A stretch of 64,000 nt of DNA from Akkermansiaceae bacterium UBA2367 (GTDB lineage Bacteria; Verrucomicrobiota; Verrucomicrobiia; Verrucomicrobiales; DEV007). The position numbers and the translations under genes were made by a program. This document shows, in pieces, positions 27,656-35,704 of the stretch. Every line of letters begins with the position of its first letter. The stretch's first letter is position 1. The stretch covers positions 3,713-67,712 of the forward strand of contig DDTJ01000096.1 in NCBI GenBank assembly GCA_002344525.1. Direction: 5' to 3'. A model generated the notes under the pieces. That model was not told where the DNA came from and ran no database searches. It saw only the letters and a list, made by a program, of their open reading frames with translations.

Positions 27656-28990
27656 TCACTTGAAATACCGTTTCAGCACCGCCTGCTCGTCGGGCAGCAG
27701 GGTCTCGCGGGAGACGGCCTCGCCGCCTTGGCCGACCGAACCCACCGCGCCGCCCGACACCGGACCCTCCGCCGTCTGGTCGATCTCGCGCTCCGTCTCG
27801 CCGAGGCCGAGGACCTCGCCGATGGCCGCCTTGGAGAAATCGTCGTTGCCGACCTGTTCGAGGTTCGAAGTGCCGAGCCGGTCCTCCTTGTCCCCGAAGA
27901 ACAGCGGTGCGTCACCGCGCCCGCGGCTGACCCCGCCGAAACCGGGCTCCTCCCCTTCCCCGAATCCAGGTCCGCCTTGGCCCATCGCCATGCCTTCGCT
28001 CAGCTCCGGCAGGCCCTCCATCGAGCCGAGCGCGCCCGAGCCTTGGCGGAGCTGATCCTGCAGGGCCTTGAGCTGCTCGGCGGAGAGGTTGCCGAGGGTG
28101 CCCTGCCCGAGCTTGGAGGGATCGATCCCCTTGAGCTGCTTCATCAAGGACTCGTCCACCGCCAGCCCGCCGCCCTCCATCGCGTCGAGGGCCTGCTGGA
28201 TTTCTTTCGCGAGCTGTTCCTTCGCCGCCTCGCTCATCTGCGAGGAGAACTGCCCGAGGGCGGAGAGATTGCGCTCCAAGGCGGCCATCTCCGCGGCCAA
28301 GTCGCGGATCTCCATCCCCAGCGACTGCCGCAAGGTGTCGGTCGCCTCCAGGCTGGAATGGCTGAACCACTCCTCCTCGGGCTGGTCCCTCAACTCCTCG
28401 ATGCGGTTCGCGAACTCCTTGATCGACTCCTCCTCGACGATCCCCTCCTCCTCCAGCGTCGCGAGCCAGTCCTCCATCCGCTCCCAAGCGCCCGGCTCGA
28501 CCACTTTCGCCGTCGGGGCGGTCCGTTCCGGGATGGGCACCCACCAAGCCGCGGCGACGAGGGCGAGAGCCCCCAAGCCCGGCAGCCAAGCCCGCGCCGC
28601 GTTCCAGCGGAAGTCGGCCGCGCCGCGCCGCCCGGCGGAAAACTCGGGCCAAGGCCCCACGCTCGACGCAGCGGAGACGAGGCGGTTGTTCAAGGAGAGT
28701 CGGTCGTCGAGCCGGACGAGGCCCGCCTCCGCGCCGACGAACTGCCTCCGTCCGAGCCACCAAGCCGCGCCCCCCAACAGGGCGAGCAGACTCGCGAGCG
28801 CGCCACCGACCCAAGCAGGGGAAAGCCACTCCGCCCGCCACGTCCGACCGACGAGCAGGAGGATCGCGAAGAGCAGCAGCCCACCGAGGAGCAGGGTGTT
28901 GAAACGCTCCAGCCACCAGCCGAGATTGATCCGCCTCGCGAGGGACGCCGCGCGGCGTTTCCAGAGGCGTTCGAGGGTGGCTTGAGTCAT
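27656..28990 (-). CDS. membrane protein with long coiled-coil region
   Basis: A 444-residue protein. Three hydrophobic segments at the N-terminus (LLLGGLLLFAILLLVG, VGGALASLLALLGGAAWWL, LPGLGALALVAAAWWVPI, about residues 30-170) precede a predicted periplasmic helical region (about 185-330) rich in Glu, Leu and Ala with heptad character (DLAAEMAALERNLSALGQF, EQLAKEIQQALDAM). It then has a Gly-rich low-complexity stretch and a final conserved-looking LLPDEQAVLKRYFK. The layout resembles the DUF4175-like membrane proteins often found with MoxR/DUF58 genes, but no such neighbour is present. I do not assign a function. ATG at 28990 is chosen; the longer frame adds an arginine/proline-rich leader. 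Confidence 0.75.
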   Translation of the reverse strand: MTQATLERLWKRRAASLARRINLGWWLERFNTLLLGGLLLFAILLLVGRTWRAEWLSPAWVGGALASLLALLGGAAWWLGRRQFVGAEAGLVRLDDRLSLNNRLVSAASSVGPWPEFSAGRRGAADFRWNAARAWLPGLGALALVAAAWWVPIPERTAPTAKVVEPGAWERMEDWLATLEEEGIVEEESIKEFANRIEELRDQPEEEWFSHSSLEATDTLRQSLGMEIRDLAAEMAALERNLSALGQFSSQMSEAAKEQLAKEIQQALDAMEGGGLAVDESLMKQLKGIDPSKLGQGTLGNLSAEQLKALQDQLRQGSGALGSMEGLPELSEGMAMGQGGPGFGEGEEPGFGGVSRGRGDAPLFFGDKEDRLGTSNLEQVGNDDFSKAAIGEVLGLGETEREIDQTAEGPVSGGAVGSVGQGGEAVSRETLLPDEQAVLKRYFK

Positions 28991-29079
28991 CGGCGGGAGG
29001 ATACGGCGCGGGCGGGGAGGATGCAAGCCCCCTCGATTCCGCAGCCTTCAATTCTGCCGCCAGTGCCGTCTCCGGCGCG

Positions 29080-29379
29080 TCACTCCTCGGCAGCCGCCTC
29101 GCTGGCCTCGGGAGCCGGAGCCGCCTTCTTCGTCGCGGCTTTCTTGGTGGCAGCCTTCTTCGCCGGAGCCTTCTTGGCGGCGGGGGCTTTCTTCGCCGCG
29201 GCTTTCTTCGGAGCTTCGGCGGCCTCCACGGCCCCCTCCTCCGCAGACGCCTCTTTCACGATCTTCTTCGAAGACGATTTCTTTCCGAGCGCGGCTTGGG
29301 CCTTGGCGGCCTCGGTTTTGCGCTTCAGGTAACTCTTGCGACGAACGCGCTTCTGCACCTTGTTGTGTTGCTGGCCCAT
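29080..29379 (-). CDS. small basic Lys/Ala-rich histone-H1-like protein
   Basis: 99 residues. The N-terminus MGQQHNKVQKRVRRKSYLKR is strongly basic. The C-terminal half is a run of AKK/AAKKAPA units (about residues 57-88) like the tails of histone-H1-type nucleoid proteins (Hc1, AlgP), followed by an acidic alanine/glutamate end. Such a composition suggests nucleic-acid binding, either nucleoid or ribosome associated. The non-repetitive N-terminus looks like the conserved part, and I recall similar short proteins in other Verrucomicrobia, though I cannot verify that. It is a single gene with its own 133-bp upstream region. Repeat number in the tail may vary between strains. Confidence 0.75.
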   Translation of the reverse strand: MGQQHNKVQKRVRRKSYLKRKTEAAKAQAALGKKSSSKKIVKEASAEEGAVEAAEAPKKAAAKKAPAAKKAPAKKAATKKAATKKAAPAPEASEAAAEE

Positions 29380-29512
29380 AGATTGTTGAATCGATCCGCT
29401 TTGCTGCGAAGGGCGGCATTAAAGGGTAAAACCTCCGGGGTGGCAAGCGGAAATGAGGCGGGACCGGACACCTCTTTACAATCCTCCGGCGCTCGGGCAT
29501 AGTTCCCTCACG

Positions 29513-30175
29513 ATGAACTCGCCCCTCCTCGACGCCCTGCTCGATTCCCCTGCCCTGCCGGAACTCATCTACGAGGCGCAGAAATCCCTCGCCCAGGAGC
29601 AGCGTCTGCGGCGGAAGTTCTACGAGGACATCACCCCGGAGAACAAGTGGGAGTTCATCAACGGCGAGGTGGTCTTGCACTCCCCGGCTTTGGACCGCCA
29701 TCTCGCGACCAGTATGCGAATCTGTGAATTGCTTCGAGCCTACGTGCGGACCCGTGCGCTCGGAATCGTACGCCACGAAAAGGCGATGACCAGCTTTCCC
29801 CGCAACGATTACGAACCCGACGTGATGTATTTCGGCTCCACGAAGGCCGCCCTGATCGATCCGGACACCCTTCGCTTCCCCGTTCCCGACCTCGTCGTCG
29901 AGGTGCTTTCCCCCTCGACCGAGGCCCGCGACCGCGGCGTCAAATTCCGCGACTACGCCCTGCACGGAGTCGGCGAATACTGGATCGTCGATGCGGTGGA
30001 GGAGACGGTCGAACTGCACCGCCTCGAAGGCGACGCCTATCCCCCGGCGGAGCGCCAAGCCGATGGGACGCTCGTCAGCGACGTGGTCCCCGGCTTCGAA
30101 ATCCCGGTGCGGGCCGTCTTCGACGAGTCGGAGAACCTCGCGGTGCTGAGGCGAATCCTCGGGGAGGCCGGATGA
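29513..30175 (+). CDS. Uma2-family restriction-endonuclease-fold protein
   Basis: A 220-residue protein of the Uma2 (DUF820) family, a PD-(D/E)XK nuclease-fold group expanded in cyanobacteria and PVC bacteria. Family features are KWEFINGEVVLHSPA near residue 44, an Asp in YEPDVMYFG, then LVVEVLSPSTEARDRGVKF (the E and the K/D cluster of the catalytic core) and GVGEYWIVDAVEETVELHR. All core acidic residues are present. Its cellular role is unknown. ATG at 29513 is chosen; the 20 codons before it are unlike the family. The stop overlaps the Nudix start by four bases (ATGA), which implies translational coupling. Confidence 0.9.
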   Translation: MNSPLLDALLDSPALPELIYEAQKSLAQEQRLRRKFYEDITPENKWEFINGEVVLHSPALDRHLATSMRICELLRAYVRTRALGIVRHEKAMTSFPRNDYEPDVMYFGSTKAALIDPDTLRFPVPDLVVEVLSPSTEARDRGVKFRDYALHGVGEYWIVDAVEETVELHRLEGDAYPPAERQADGTLVSDVVPGFEIPVRAVFDESENLAVLRRILGEAG

Positions 30176-30723
30176 ATCCCGACAACCCCTGGACCACCCA
30201 CCGCACCCGCACCGTCTACGAGAACCCGTGGATCCGGGTGGACGAAAGCGAGGTGACCAATCCCTCGGGCGGCCCCGGCATCTACGGCGTCGTCCATTTC
30301 AAAAACCGCGCCATCGGGGTCGTGCCCATCGACGAGGAGGGCCACACCTGGCTCGTCGGCCAATACCGCTACCCCCTCGGCACCTACGAATGGGAGATCC
30401 CCGAAGGCGGCTGCCCGGAGGGCGAATCCTTTCTGGAGGCCGCCCAGCGCGAGCTGCGCGAGGAGACAGGGTTGATCGGGGAACATTACAGGGTCTTGTG
30501 GGACGGCCTCGCCCTCTCGAACTCCGTCAGCGACGAACGCGCCACGATCTTCGTCGCCACCGGACTGACCCAAGCCGAGGCCTCGCCCGAAGGGACCGAG
30601 GAGCTGTGCCTGCGCCGACTTCCGCTGAAGGAGGCGATCAAGATGGCAAAACGCGGCGAGATCACCGACGCGGTCTCGGTGATGGCCTTGCTGAAACTGG
30701 CGCTGGAGCAGGACGACTGGTGA
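30172..30723 (+). CDS. Nudix hydrolase, ADP-ribose pyrophosphatase-like
   Basis: 183 residues with a complete Nudix box GGCPEGESFLEAAQRELREE followed by TGL (Gx5Ex7REUxEExGU), near residues 82-104, which binds Mg2+ and cleaves nucleoside diphosphate-X compounds. The N-terminal YENPWIRVDESEV and the VVHFKNRAIGVVPID strands resemble ADP-ribose/ADP-sugar pyrophosphatases (NudF-like). The exact substrate cannot be read. It is translationally coupled to the upstream Uma2 gene by an ATGA overlap and is probably cotranscribed with it. The next gene starts 88 bases downstream on the same strand. Confidence 0.93.
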   Translation: MNPDNPWTTHRTRTVYENPWIRVDESEVTNPSGGPGIYGVVHFKNRAIGVVPIDEEGHTWLVGQYRYPLGTYEWEIPEGGCPEGESFLEAAQRELREETGLIGEHYRVLWDGLALSNSVSDERATIFVATGLTQAEASPEGTEELCLRRLPLKEAIKMAKRGEITDAVSVMALLKLALEQDDW

Positions 30724-30811
30724 CACGCGAAGACGGCTTTTGGACACGCCGATTCCCGCGATTGCCGCCCTTCCCTGCCCGTGGCACGCTTTCTGGCATC
30801 CCGCGACCACC

Positions 30812-32266
30812 ATGACGACTCCCGACGATTGCTCCTCCGCCTCCCGCCGCCTCTTTCTCCACGCCGCCTTGGCGAGTCCGGCACTCCTTCCCGACGCGGT
30901 CTGGGCCGCCGCCAAGGACGACCAAGGAACGGCTGCTGCGACCGCCGCGAACGGTTTCGACGAACCGGAACGGACCCTCCCCGTCGCCAAGGACGCCGAC
31001 GTGATCGTCTGCGGCGCCGGGCCGGCCGGGACCGCCGCCGCCATCTCCGCCGCCCGCGCCGGGGCGAGGGTGCGCCTCTTCGAGAACAACGGCTGCCTCG
31101 GGGGAGTCTGGACGGCGGGGCTGCTCACTTGGATCTTCGATTTCGACAAGCCCGGCCTCACCCGCGAGATCGTAGCCGAACTCGACGCCCGCGACGCCCG
31201 GCGCGGCGGCGATCCGGGTCGCTTCGTCTACGAGCCGGACGAGATGAAGCTGCTCCTCGAAGACCTCTGCACCGGGGCGGGCGTCCGCTTCCGTCTGCAA
31301 AGCCGCGTCGTCGCCGCCTACCGCGAGGGGCGCAGGCTGACGACGGTGGTGACCGAGTCCCGCTCCGGGCGGGAGGCTTGGCAGGCGCCCGTCTTCATCG
31401 ACACCACCGGCGACGGCGTCCTCGGCTCCCTCGCCGGTTGCGAATGGGATCTGGGTGACATGGGGCGGGACGCGCGGCGCGAATGCCTCTGCCAGCCCCT
31501 CACGATGAACGCCCTCGCCGCGGTGAAGGACGCCTCGCAGATGGGGAAATACATCTCCTTCTACCAGGGCGACCTCAAATGGCATGTCGAGGCGACGGAG
31601 AACTTCAAGGCCGAGATCCGCCGAGCCGGGATCGATCCCTCCTACGGCATGCCCACGATCTTCCACGTCCGCGACAACATCGTGCTGCTGATGATGAACC
31701 ACGAGTATGGCATCCGTCCCGACGACGCCGACGCCATGACCGAAGCCACCGTGCGGGCGAGGAAGGAGATCTTCGACATCGTGCGGGCGCTGCGGAAGCT
31801 CGGCGGTGTCTGGGACGGACTCCAAGTCGTGGCCACGGCGGAGCAGATCGGAGTGCGCGACGGGAAGCGCCTCCACGGACGCTACGAGGTGAAAAAGGAC
31901 GACCTCGTCACCGGTGCCCGCCACGAGGACGCCGTCGCGCGGGTCACCTTCGGCGTCGACATCCATGCGAAGACGAAGAAGGAGAACGACGTGCTCACCA
32001 TCGAGCGCGGCGGAGTGGCGAAATTCCGTCCCTACGACATCCCCCTGCGGGCGCTGATCGCAAAGGACGTGGACGGGCTGATGATGGCGGGACGCTGCAT
32101 CAGCGGGGATTTCGTCTCGCACGCCAGCTACCGCGTCACCGGCAACGCCGTCGCGATGGGCGAGGCCGCCGGAGTCGCCGCCGCCCTCGCCGCTCTCGGC
32201 GGGAGGCTCCCGCACGAGGTGCCTTGGGAGGAATGCCGGGCGAAGCTGGAGGAGATCCGGGGGTGA
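30812..32266 (+). CDS. secreted FAD-dependent oxidoreductase
   Basis: A 484-residue protein with an export signal at the N-terminus (RRLFLHAALASPALLPDAVWA). RR before the hydrophobic stretch suggests Tat export, which fits a folded flavoprotein. The FAD-binding block is DVIVCGAGPAGTAAAISAAR, followed by LFENNGCLGGVWTAGLL; further FAD contacts are IDTTGDGVLGSLAGC and MMAGRCISGDF with SHASYRVTGNAVAMGEAAG near the C-terminus. This is the PF12831 family, as is the gene at 18297, but with a canonical GxGxxG. The substrate is unknown. ATG at 30812 is preferred over 30740 because the signal peptide then sits at residue 12 onward. Confidence 0.9.
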   Translation: MTTPDDCSSASRRLFLHAALASPALLPDAVWAAAKDDQGTAAATAANGFDEPERTLPVAKDADVIVCGAGPAGTAAAISAARAGARVRLFENNGCLGGVWTAGLLTWIFDFDKPGLTREIVAELDARDARRGGDPGRFVYEPDEMKLLLEDLCTGAGVRFRLQSRVVAAYREGRRLTTVVTESRSGREAWQAPVFIDTTGDGVLGSLAGCEWDLGDMGRDARRECLCQPLTMNALAAVKDASQMGKYISFYQGDLKWHVEATENFKAEIRRAGIDPSYGMPTIFHVRDNIVLLMMNHEYGIRPDDADAMTEATVRARKEIFDIVRALRKLGGVWDGLQVVATAEQIGVRDGKRLHGRYEVKKDDLVTGARHEDAVARVTFGVDIHAKTKKENDVLTIERGGVAKFRPYDIPLRALIAKDVDGLMMAGRCISGDFVSHASYRVTGNAVAMGEAAGVAAALAALGGRLPHEVPWEECRAKLEEIRG

Positions 32267-32269
32267 CGG

Positions 32270-32289
32270 AAATCCGAAGCTCGAAATCC
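32270..32289 (-). repeat. 20-mer dispersed repeat, copy 1
   Basis: The minus strand reads GGATTTCGAGCTTCGGATTT, identical to 50342-50361 and 63770-63789 on the plus strand. It lies four bases past the stop of the FAD oxidoreductase. Confidence 0.85.
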
Positions 32290-32374
32290 CTGCCTCCAGA
32301 CAGGAGTTTGCCAAGAAGTTCACAAAGATCGGCTCGCAATCCCTTGCCCCGAGCTTAGGTTCCGCCGCATTTTT

Positions 32375-34420
32375 ATGGATACCGAGTTCCGGAGCAAGGA
32401 GACGAGCTGGCTGTCATTCAACGCGCGGGTGCTCCAGGAGGCGGCCGACCCCACCGTGCCCCTCTACGAGCGGATCAAGTTCCTCGGCATCTACAGCTCG
32501 AACCTCGACGAGTTCTTCCGGGTCCGCGTCGCCACCCTGAAGCGGATCGCCGACCTCGGCGACGGGTGGCGACACCTCGAAATCCCCGATCCGAACCAGA
32601 CCCTGCGGAAGGTGCGAGAACTCGTCTCGCGGCAGGGCGAGGATTTCAACCGGGCCTACGACCGAATGAGGGCCGACCTCGAAAAAAACGGCATCCGCAT
32701 CATCCGCGAGACCGAGGTGCCCGCCTCGCTGCGCCAGTACCTGCGCGACTACTTCCGTCGCGAGGTCAGCCCGCACATCTTCCCCGTGCTCCTCAAAGCG
32801 GCGGCGAAGCTGCCGAAGCTGAAGGACCTGCCCATGTATCTCGCGGTGAAGGCGACGAAGGCCGGTCGCGGAGGGCGGCCCATGCACGCCCTCATCGAGA
32901 TCCCGCAGAATCTGCCGCGCTTCATCCCCCTGCCGAAGAAGGGCGACGTCCAGCTCGTGATGTACCTCGACGACATCATCCGCTTCGGCCTCGACGAGGT
33001 CTTCGCGACCTTCCCCTACGACCGCTACGAGTCCTACGCCATCAAGTTCACCCGCGACGCCGAGTTGGAGCTGGACGACGATTTCACCGAGAGTTTCTAC
33101 ACGAAGCTGGAGGACAGCCTGAAGGCCCGCGAAGAGGGCTCGCCGGTGCGGGCGAACTTCGACCAAAAATTCCCCAAGGCCTTTCTCAACCTCGTCCTGC
33201 GCAAGCTCAACCTCGCCGGGGCGGACTCCCTCTATCCCGGGGCGCGCTACCACAACCGCCGCGACCTCCTCAGCTTCCCCGATTTCGGCAGGTCGGATTT
33301 GAAATACGAGAAATCGCCCCCGGTGCCCGTGCCGGCTTTCGCCAAGGCGCAGGCGGGGATGTTCGCCGCGATCCGCAAGCGCGACGTCCTCGTCCACATC
33401 CCCTACCAGTCCTTCCGCAAGCTGATCACCCTGTTGCAGGAGGCCTCGCTCGATCCTCTCGTGCAGAGCATCTCGATCACCCAGTACCGCCTCGCCAAAG
33501 GCTCCTGCGTCGCCAAGGCCCTGCAGGCGGCGGCCCGCAACGGCAAGCTCGTCTTCGTCCTCGTCGAGCCGCAGGCCCGCTTCGACGAGGAGGCGAACAT
33601 CAAGTGGGCGGGCCGCTACCGCGACGCCGGGGCGCATGTGCAGCTCGGCGTGCAGGGGCTGAAGGTCCACAGCAAAATGGTCCACATCGTGCGCCGCGAG
33701 CAGGGCCGCGACCGCAGCTACACCGTGCTCGGCACGGGGAATTTCAACGAGGACACCGCCTCGATCTTCGCCGACCACCTCCTCTTCACCTACAATCAGG
33801 AGATCGGCGACGACGCCGCCGAGATCTTCCGCTTCTTCCGCCAGTCCTACCTCGAACCGCGCCTGAAGCACATCCAGATCGCCCCCTACGACCTGCGGAA
33901 CTTCCTGCGCGAGCGCGTCGAGCGCGAAATCGCGAACCACGAGGCCGACCGGCCCGCCGGGATCTCGGTGAAGGTGAACAATTTCTCCGACCGCTCCGTG
34001 AACACCCTTTTCCGCCGCGCCGCTGCCGCCGGGGTGCCGGTGCGCCTGATCGTGCGCAGCATGTACTCCCTCGTCGTCGGATCCGGGGAGAGCATCGAGG
34101 CCATCAGCATCGTCGACAAATACCTGGAGCACTCCCGCATGATGATCTTCGGGAACGGCGGCGATCCCGAGGTCTTCCTCTCCTCCGCCGACTTCATGCC
34201 GCGCAACCTCGACACCCGCGTCGAGACGGTCTTCCCCGTCTACGATCCAGCCCTGCGGCAGGAGCTGATCGGCTATTTCGACATCCAGTGGAGCGACAAC
34301 ACCAAGGCCCGCATCCTCGACCCGGATCTCTCGAACGAATACCGCCCGGCGAAGAAGGGCAAACGCGTGCGGGCGCAGTTCGACTTGGAGGCCTACCTGC
34401 GGGAGATCAACAAGGACTGA
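32375..34420 (+). CDS. ppk1: polyphosphate kinase 1
   Basis: A 681-residue PPK1 of normal length. It reversibly polymerises the gamma-phosphate of ATP into polyphosphate in the cytosol. The N-terminal domain opens with ETSWLSFNARVLQEAADPTV and the SNLDEFFRVRVA block. The head domain includes HIPYQSFRKLITLLQEAS; the first phospholipase-D-like site holds the phosphorylated histidine in LKVHSKMVHIVRRE, and the second site is LSSADFMPRNLDTRVE. The ATP-binding NGKLVFVLVEPQARFDEE stretch is intact. Start ATG at 32375 gives the standard N-terminus. It runs 67 bases ahead of the two cyclophilin genes on the same strand, but no functional link is evident. Confidence 0.97.
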   Translation: MDTEFRSKETSWLSFNARVLQEAADPTVPLYERIKFLGIYSSNLDEFFRVRVATLKRIADLGDGWRHLEIPDPNQTLRKVRELVSRQGEDFNRAYDRMRADLEKNGIRIIRETEVPASLRQYLRDYFRREVSPHIFPVLLKAAAKLPKLKDLPMYLAVKATKAGRGGRPMHALIEIPQNLPRFIPLPKKGDVQLVMYLDDIIRFGLDEVFATFPYDRYESYAIKFTRDAELELDDDFTESFYTKLEDSLKAREEGSPVRANFDQKFPKAFLNLVLRKLNLAGADSLYPGARYHNRRDLLSFPDFGRSDLKYEKSPPVPVPAFAKAQAGMFAAIRKRDVLVHIPYQSFRKLITLLQEASLDPLVQSISITQYRLAKGSCVAKALQAAARNGKLVFVLVEPQARFDEEANIKWAGRYRDAGAHVQLGVQGLKVHSKMVHIVRREQGRDRSYTVLGTGNFNEDTASIFADHLLFTYNQEIGDDAAEIFRFFRQSYLEPRLKHIQIAPYDLRNFLRERVEREIANHEADRPAGISVKVNNFSDRSVNTLFRRAAAAGVPVRLIVRSMYSLVVGSGESIEAISIVDKYLEHSRMMIFGNGGDPEVFLSSADFMPRNLDTRVETVFPVYDPALRQELIGYFDIQWSDNTKARILDPDLSNEYRPAKKGKRVRAQFDLEAYLREINKD

Positions 34421-34487
34421 AGCGAGCGCCTCCGCGTTTGACTTCCCCGCGCCCATCGCGGACCTTGGTGCCCCTCTCCCGTATCGT

Positions 34488-35099
34488 ATGAAACTCCCCT
34501 TCCTCCTGCTCGCCTCCTGCCTCATCGCCGGGAGCCTCGCCACCGCCCAAGCCGGCCCGAAAGTGCTCCTCAAGACCAACCAAGGCGACATCACCCTCGA
34601 ACTGGACGAGGAGAAAGCCCCCGAGACGGTGAAGAACTTCCTCGCCTACGTGAACGAGGGCTTCTACGACGGGACCGTCTTCCACCGCGTCATCGAGGGC
34701 TTCATGGTCCAAGGCGGCGGCTTCGCCTTGAAGGAGGACGGCTCCATCGAGGAGAAGGAGACGAAGGGGACGATCCAGAACGAGGCGAAGAACGGCCTCA
34801 AGAACGCCCGTGGCAGCATCGCGATGGCCCGCAAACCCGATCCCCACAGCGCCTCGGCGCAGTTCTTCATCAACCACGCCGACAACACGTCGCTCGATTC
34901 CCCCTCCTTCGACGGCTGGGGCTACGCCGTCTTCGGCCGGGTCGTGGAGGGTCTCGAAGTCGTCGACAAGATCGCGCAGACACCGACGGGCACGAAGTCG
35001 CTCAAGTCCCGCGCCGGCGATTCGCTGATCGAAAGGAACAGCGAAGACGTCCCGAACGAACCGGTCGTCATCGAGTCCGCCAAGGTCGTGACCGAGTGA
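34488..35099 (+). CDS. exported cyclophilin-type peptidyl-prolyl isomerase
   Basis: 203 residues with a signal peptide (LPFLLLASCLIAGSLATAQA, cleavage about residue 22). The mature domain catalyses cis-trans isomerisation of Xaa-Pro bonds in the periplasm. Cyclophilin core motifs are visible: VFHRVIEGFMVQGGGF (catalytic Arg), GSIAMARKPDPHSASAQFFI and WGYAVFGRVVEGLEVVDKI. It lacks the WD active-site loop of long cyclophilins, as expected for the short bacterial PpiA/PpiB group. The next gene is a second cyclophilin starting 26 bases later, so the pair is probably cotranscribed and may have arisen by duplication followed by gain or loss of the signal peptide. Confidence 0.95.
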   Translation: MKLPFLLLASCLIAGSLATAQAGPKVLLKTNQGDITLELDEEKAPETVKNFLAYVNEGFYDGTVFHRVIEGFMVQGGGFALKEDGSIEEKETKGTIQNEAKNGLKNARGSIAMARKPDPHSASAQFFINHADNTSLDSPSFDGWGYAVFGRVVEGLEVVDKIAQTPTGTKSLKSRAGDSLIERNSEDVPNEPVVIESAKVVTE

Positions 35100-35125
35100 A
35101 CAACCCCTTCCTTTTTCCAAATCCT

Positions 35126-35635
35126 ATGAGTGAACAACAGACTGCCCTTCCCCGCGTGTTCTTCGACGTCGAGGCCGGGGGCGAATCGCTGGGCCGCATT
35201 GTGATCGAACTGCGCACCGACGTGGTTCCCAAGACGGCGGAGAACTTCCGGGCGATCTGCACCGGGGAAAAAGGCCTGACCTACAAGGGCAGTCCCTTCC
35301 ACCGCGTCATCCCCGGCTTCATGCTCCAAGGCGGCGACATCACACGCGGCGACGGCACCGGCGGCCAATCCATCTACGGACGCCGCTTCGACGACGAGAA
35401 CTTCACCCTGAAGCACACCGAACCCGGCCTCCTCAGCATGGCCAACGCGGGGCGGAACACGAACGGCTCGCAGTTCTTCATCACCACGGTGGTGACGGAG
35501 TGGCTCGACGGCGCCCACGTCGTCTTCGGCAAGGTCGTCGAAGGCATGGACGTGGTGCAGGCGGTCGAAGCCCTCGGCAGCCGCAGCGGACGGACTTCGA
35601 AGGACATCCGCATCGCCGATTGCGGACAGCTTTGA
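35126..35635 (+). CDS. cytosolic cyclophilin-type peptidyl-prolyl isomerase
   Basis: 169 residues without a signal peptide, so cytosolic. It is closer to eukaryotic-type cyclophilin A than its neighbour: RVFFDVEAGGESLGRIVIEL start, FRAICTGEKGLTYKGSPFHR, VIPGFMLQGGDITRGDGTGG, SIYGRRFDDENFTLKHTEPG, LLSMANAGRNTNGSQFFITT and WLDGAHVVFGKVVEGMDVV. Arg, Phe, Gln and Trp of the active site are all present. ATG at 35126 is used because the ten codons before it (MNNPFLFPNP) are not conserved and follow the upstream stop closely. It forms a tandem pair with the exported cyclophilin; the sequence difference suggests separate origins and not a simple duplication. Confidence 0.95.
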   Translation: MSEQQTALPRVFFDVEAGGESLGRIVIELRTDVVPKTAENFRAICTGEKGLTYKGSPFHRVIPGFMLQGGDITRGDGTGGQSIYGRRFDDENFTLKHTEPGLLSMANAGRNTNGSQFFITTVVTEWLDGAHVVFGKVVEGMDVVQAVEALGSRSGRTSKDIRIADCGQL

Positions 35636-35647
35636 AGCTTCGCTTTT

Positions 35648-35704
35648 TGAAATTCTCGGGCATTTGCGGACATTCGCGTTGAACCTGCCCGAGGAACGCG
35701 AATG
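35648..35704. repeat. ATTCGCG/CGCGAAT repeat overlapping a start codon
   Basis: It reads GGACATTCGCGTTGAACC, then ends GAGGAACGCGAATG. The same words occur at 24773-24852 and 52711-52905. The final ATG is the start codon of the next gene. Confidence 0.7.
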
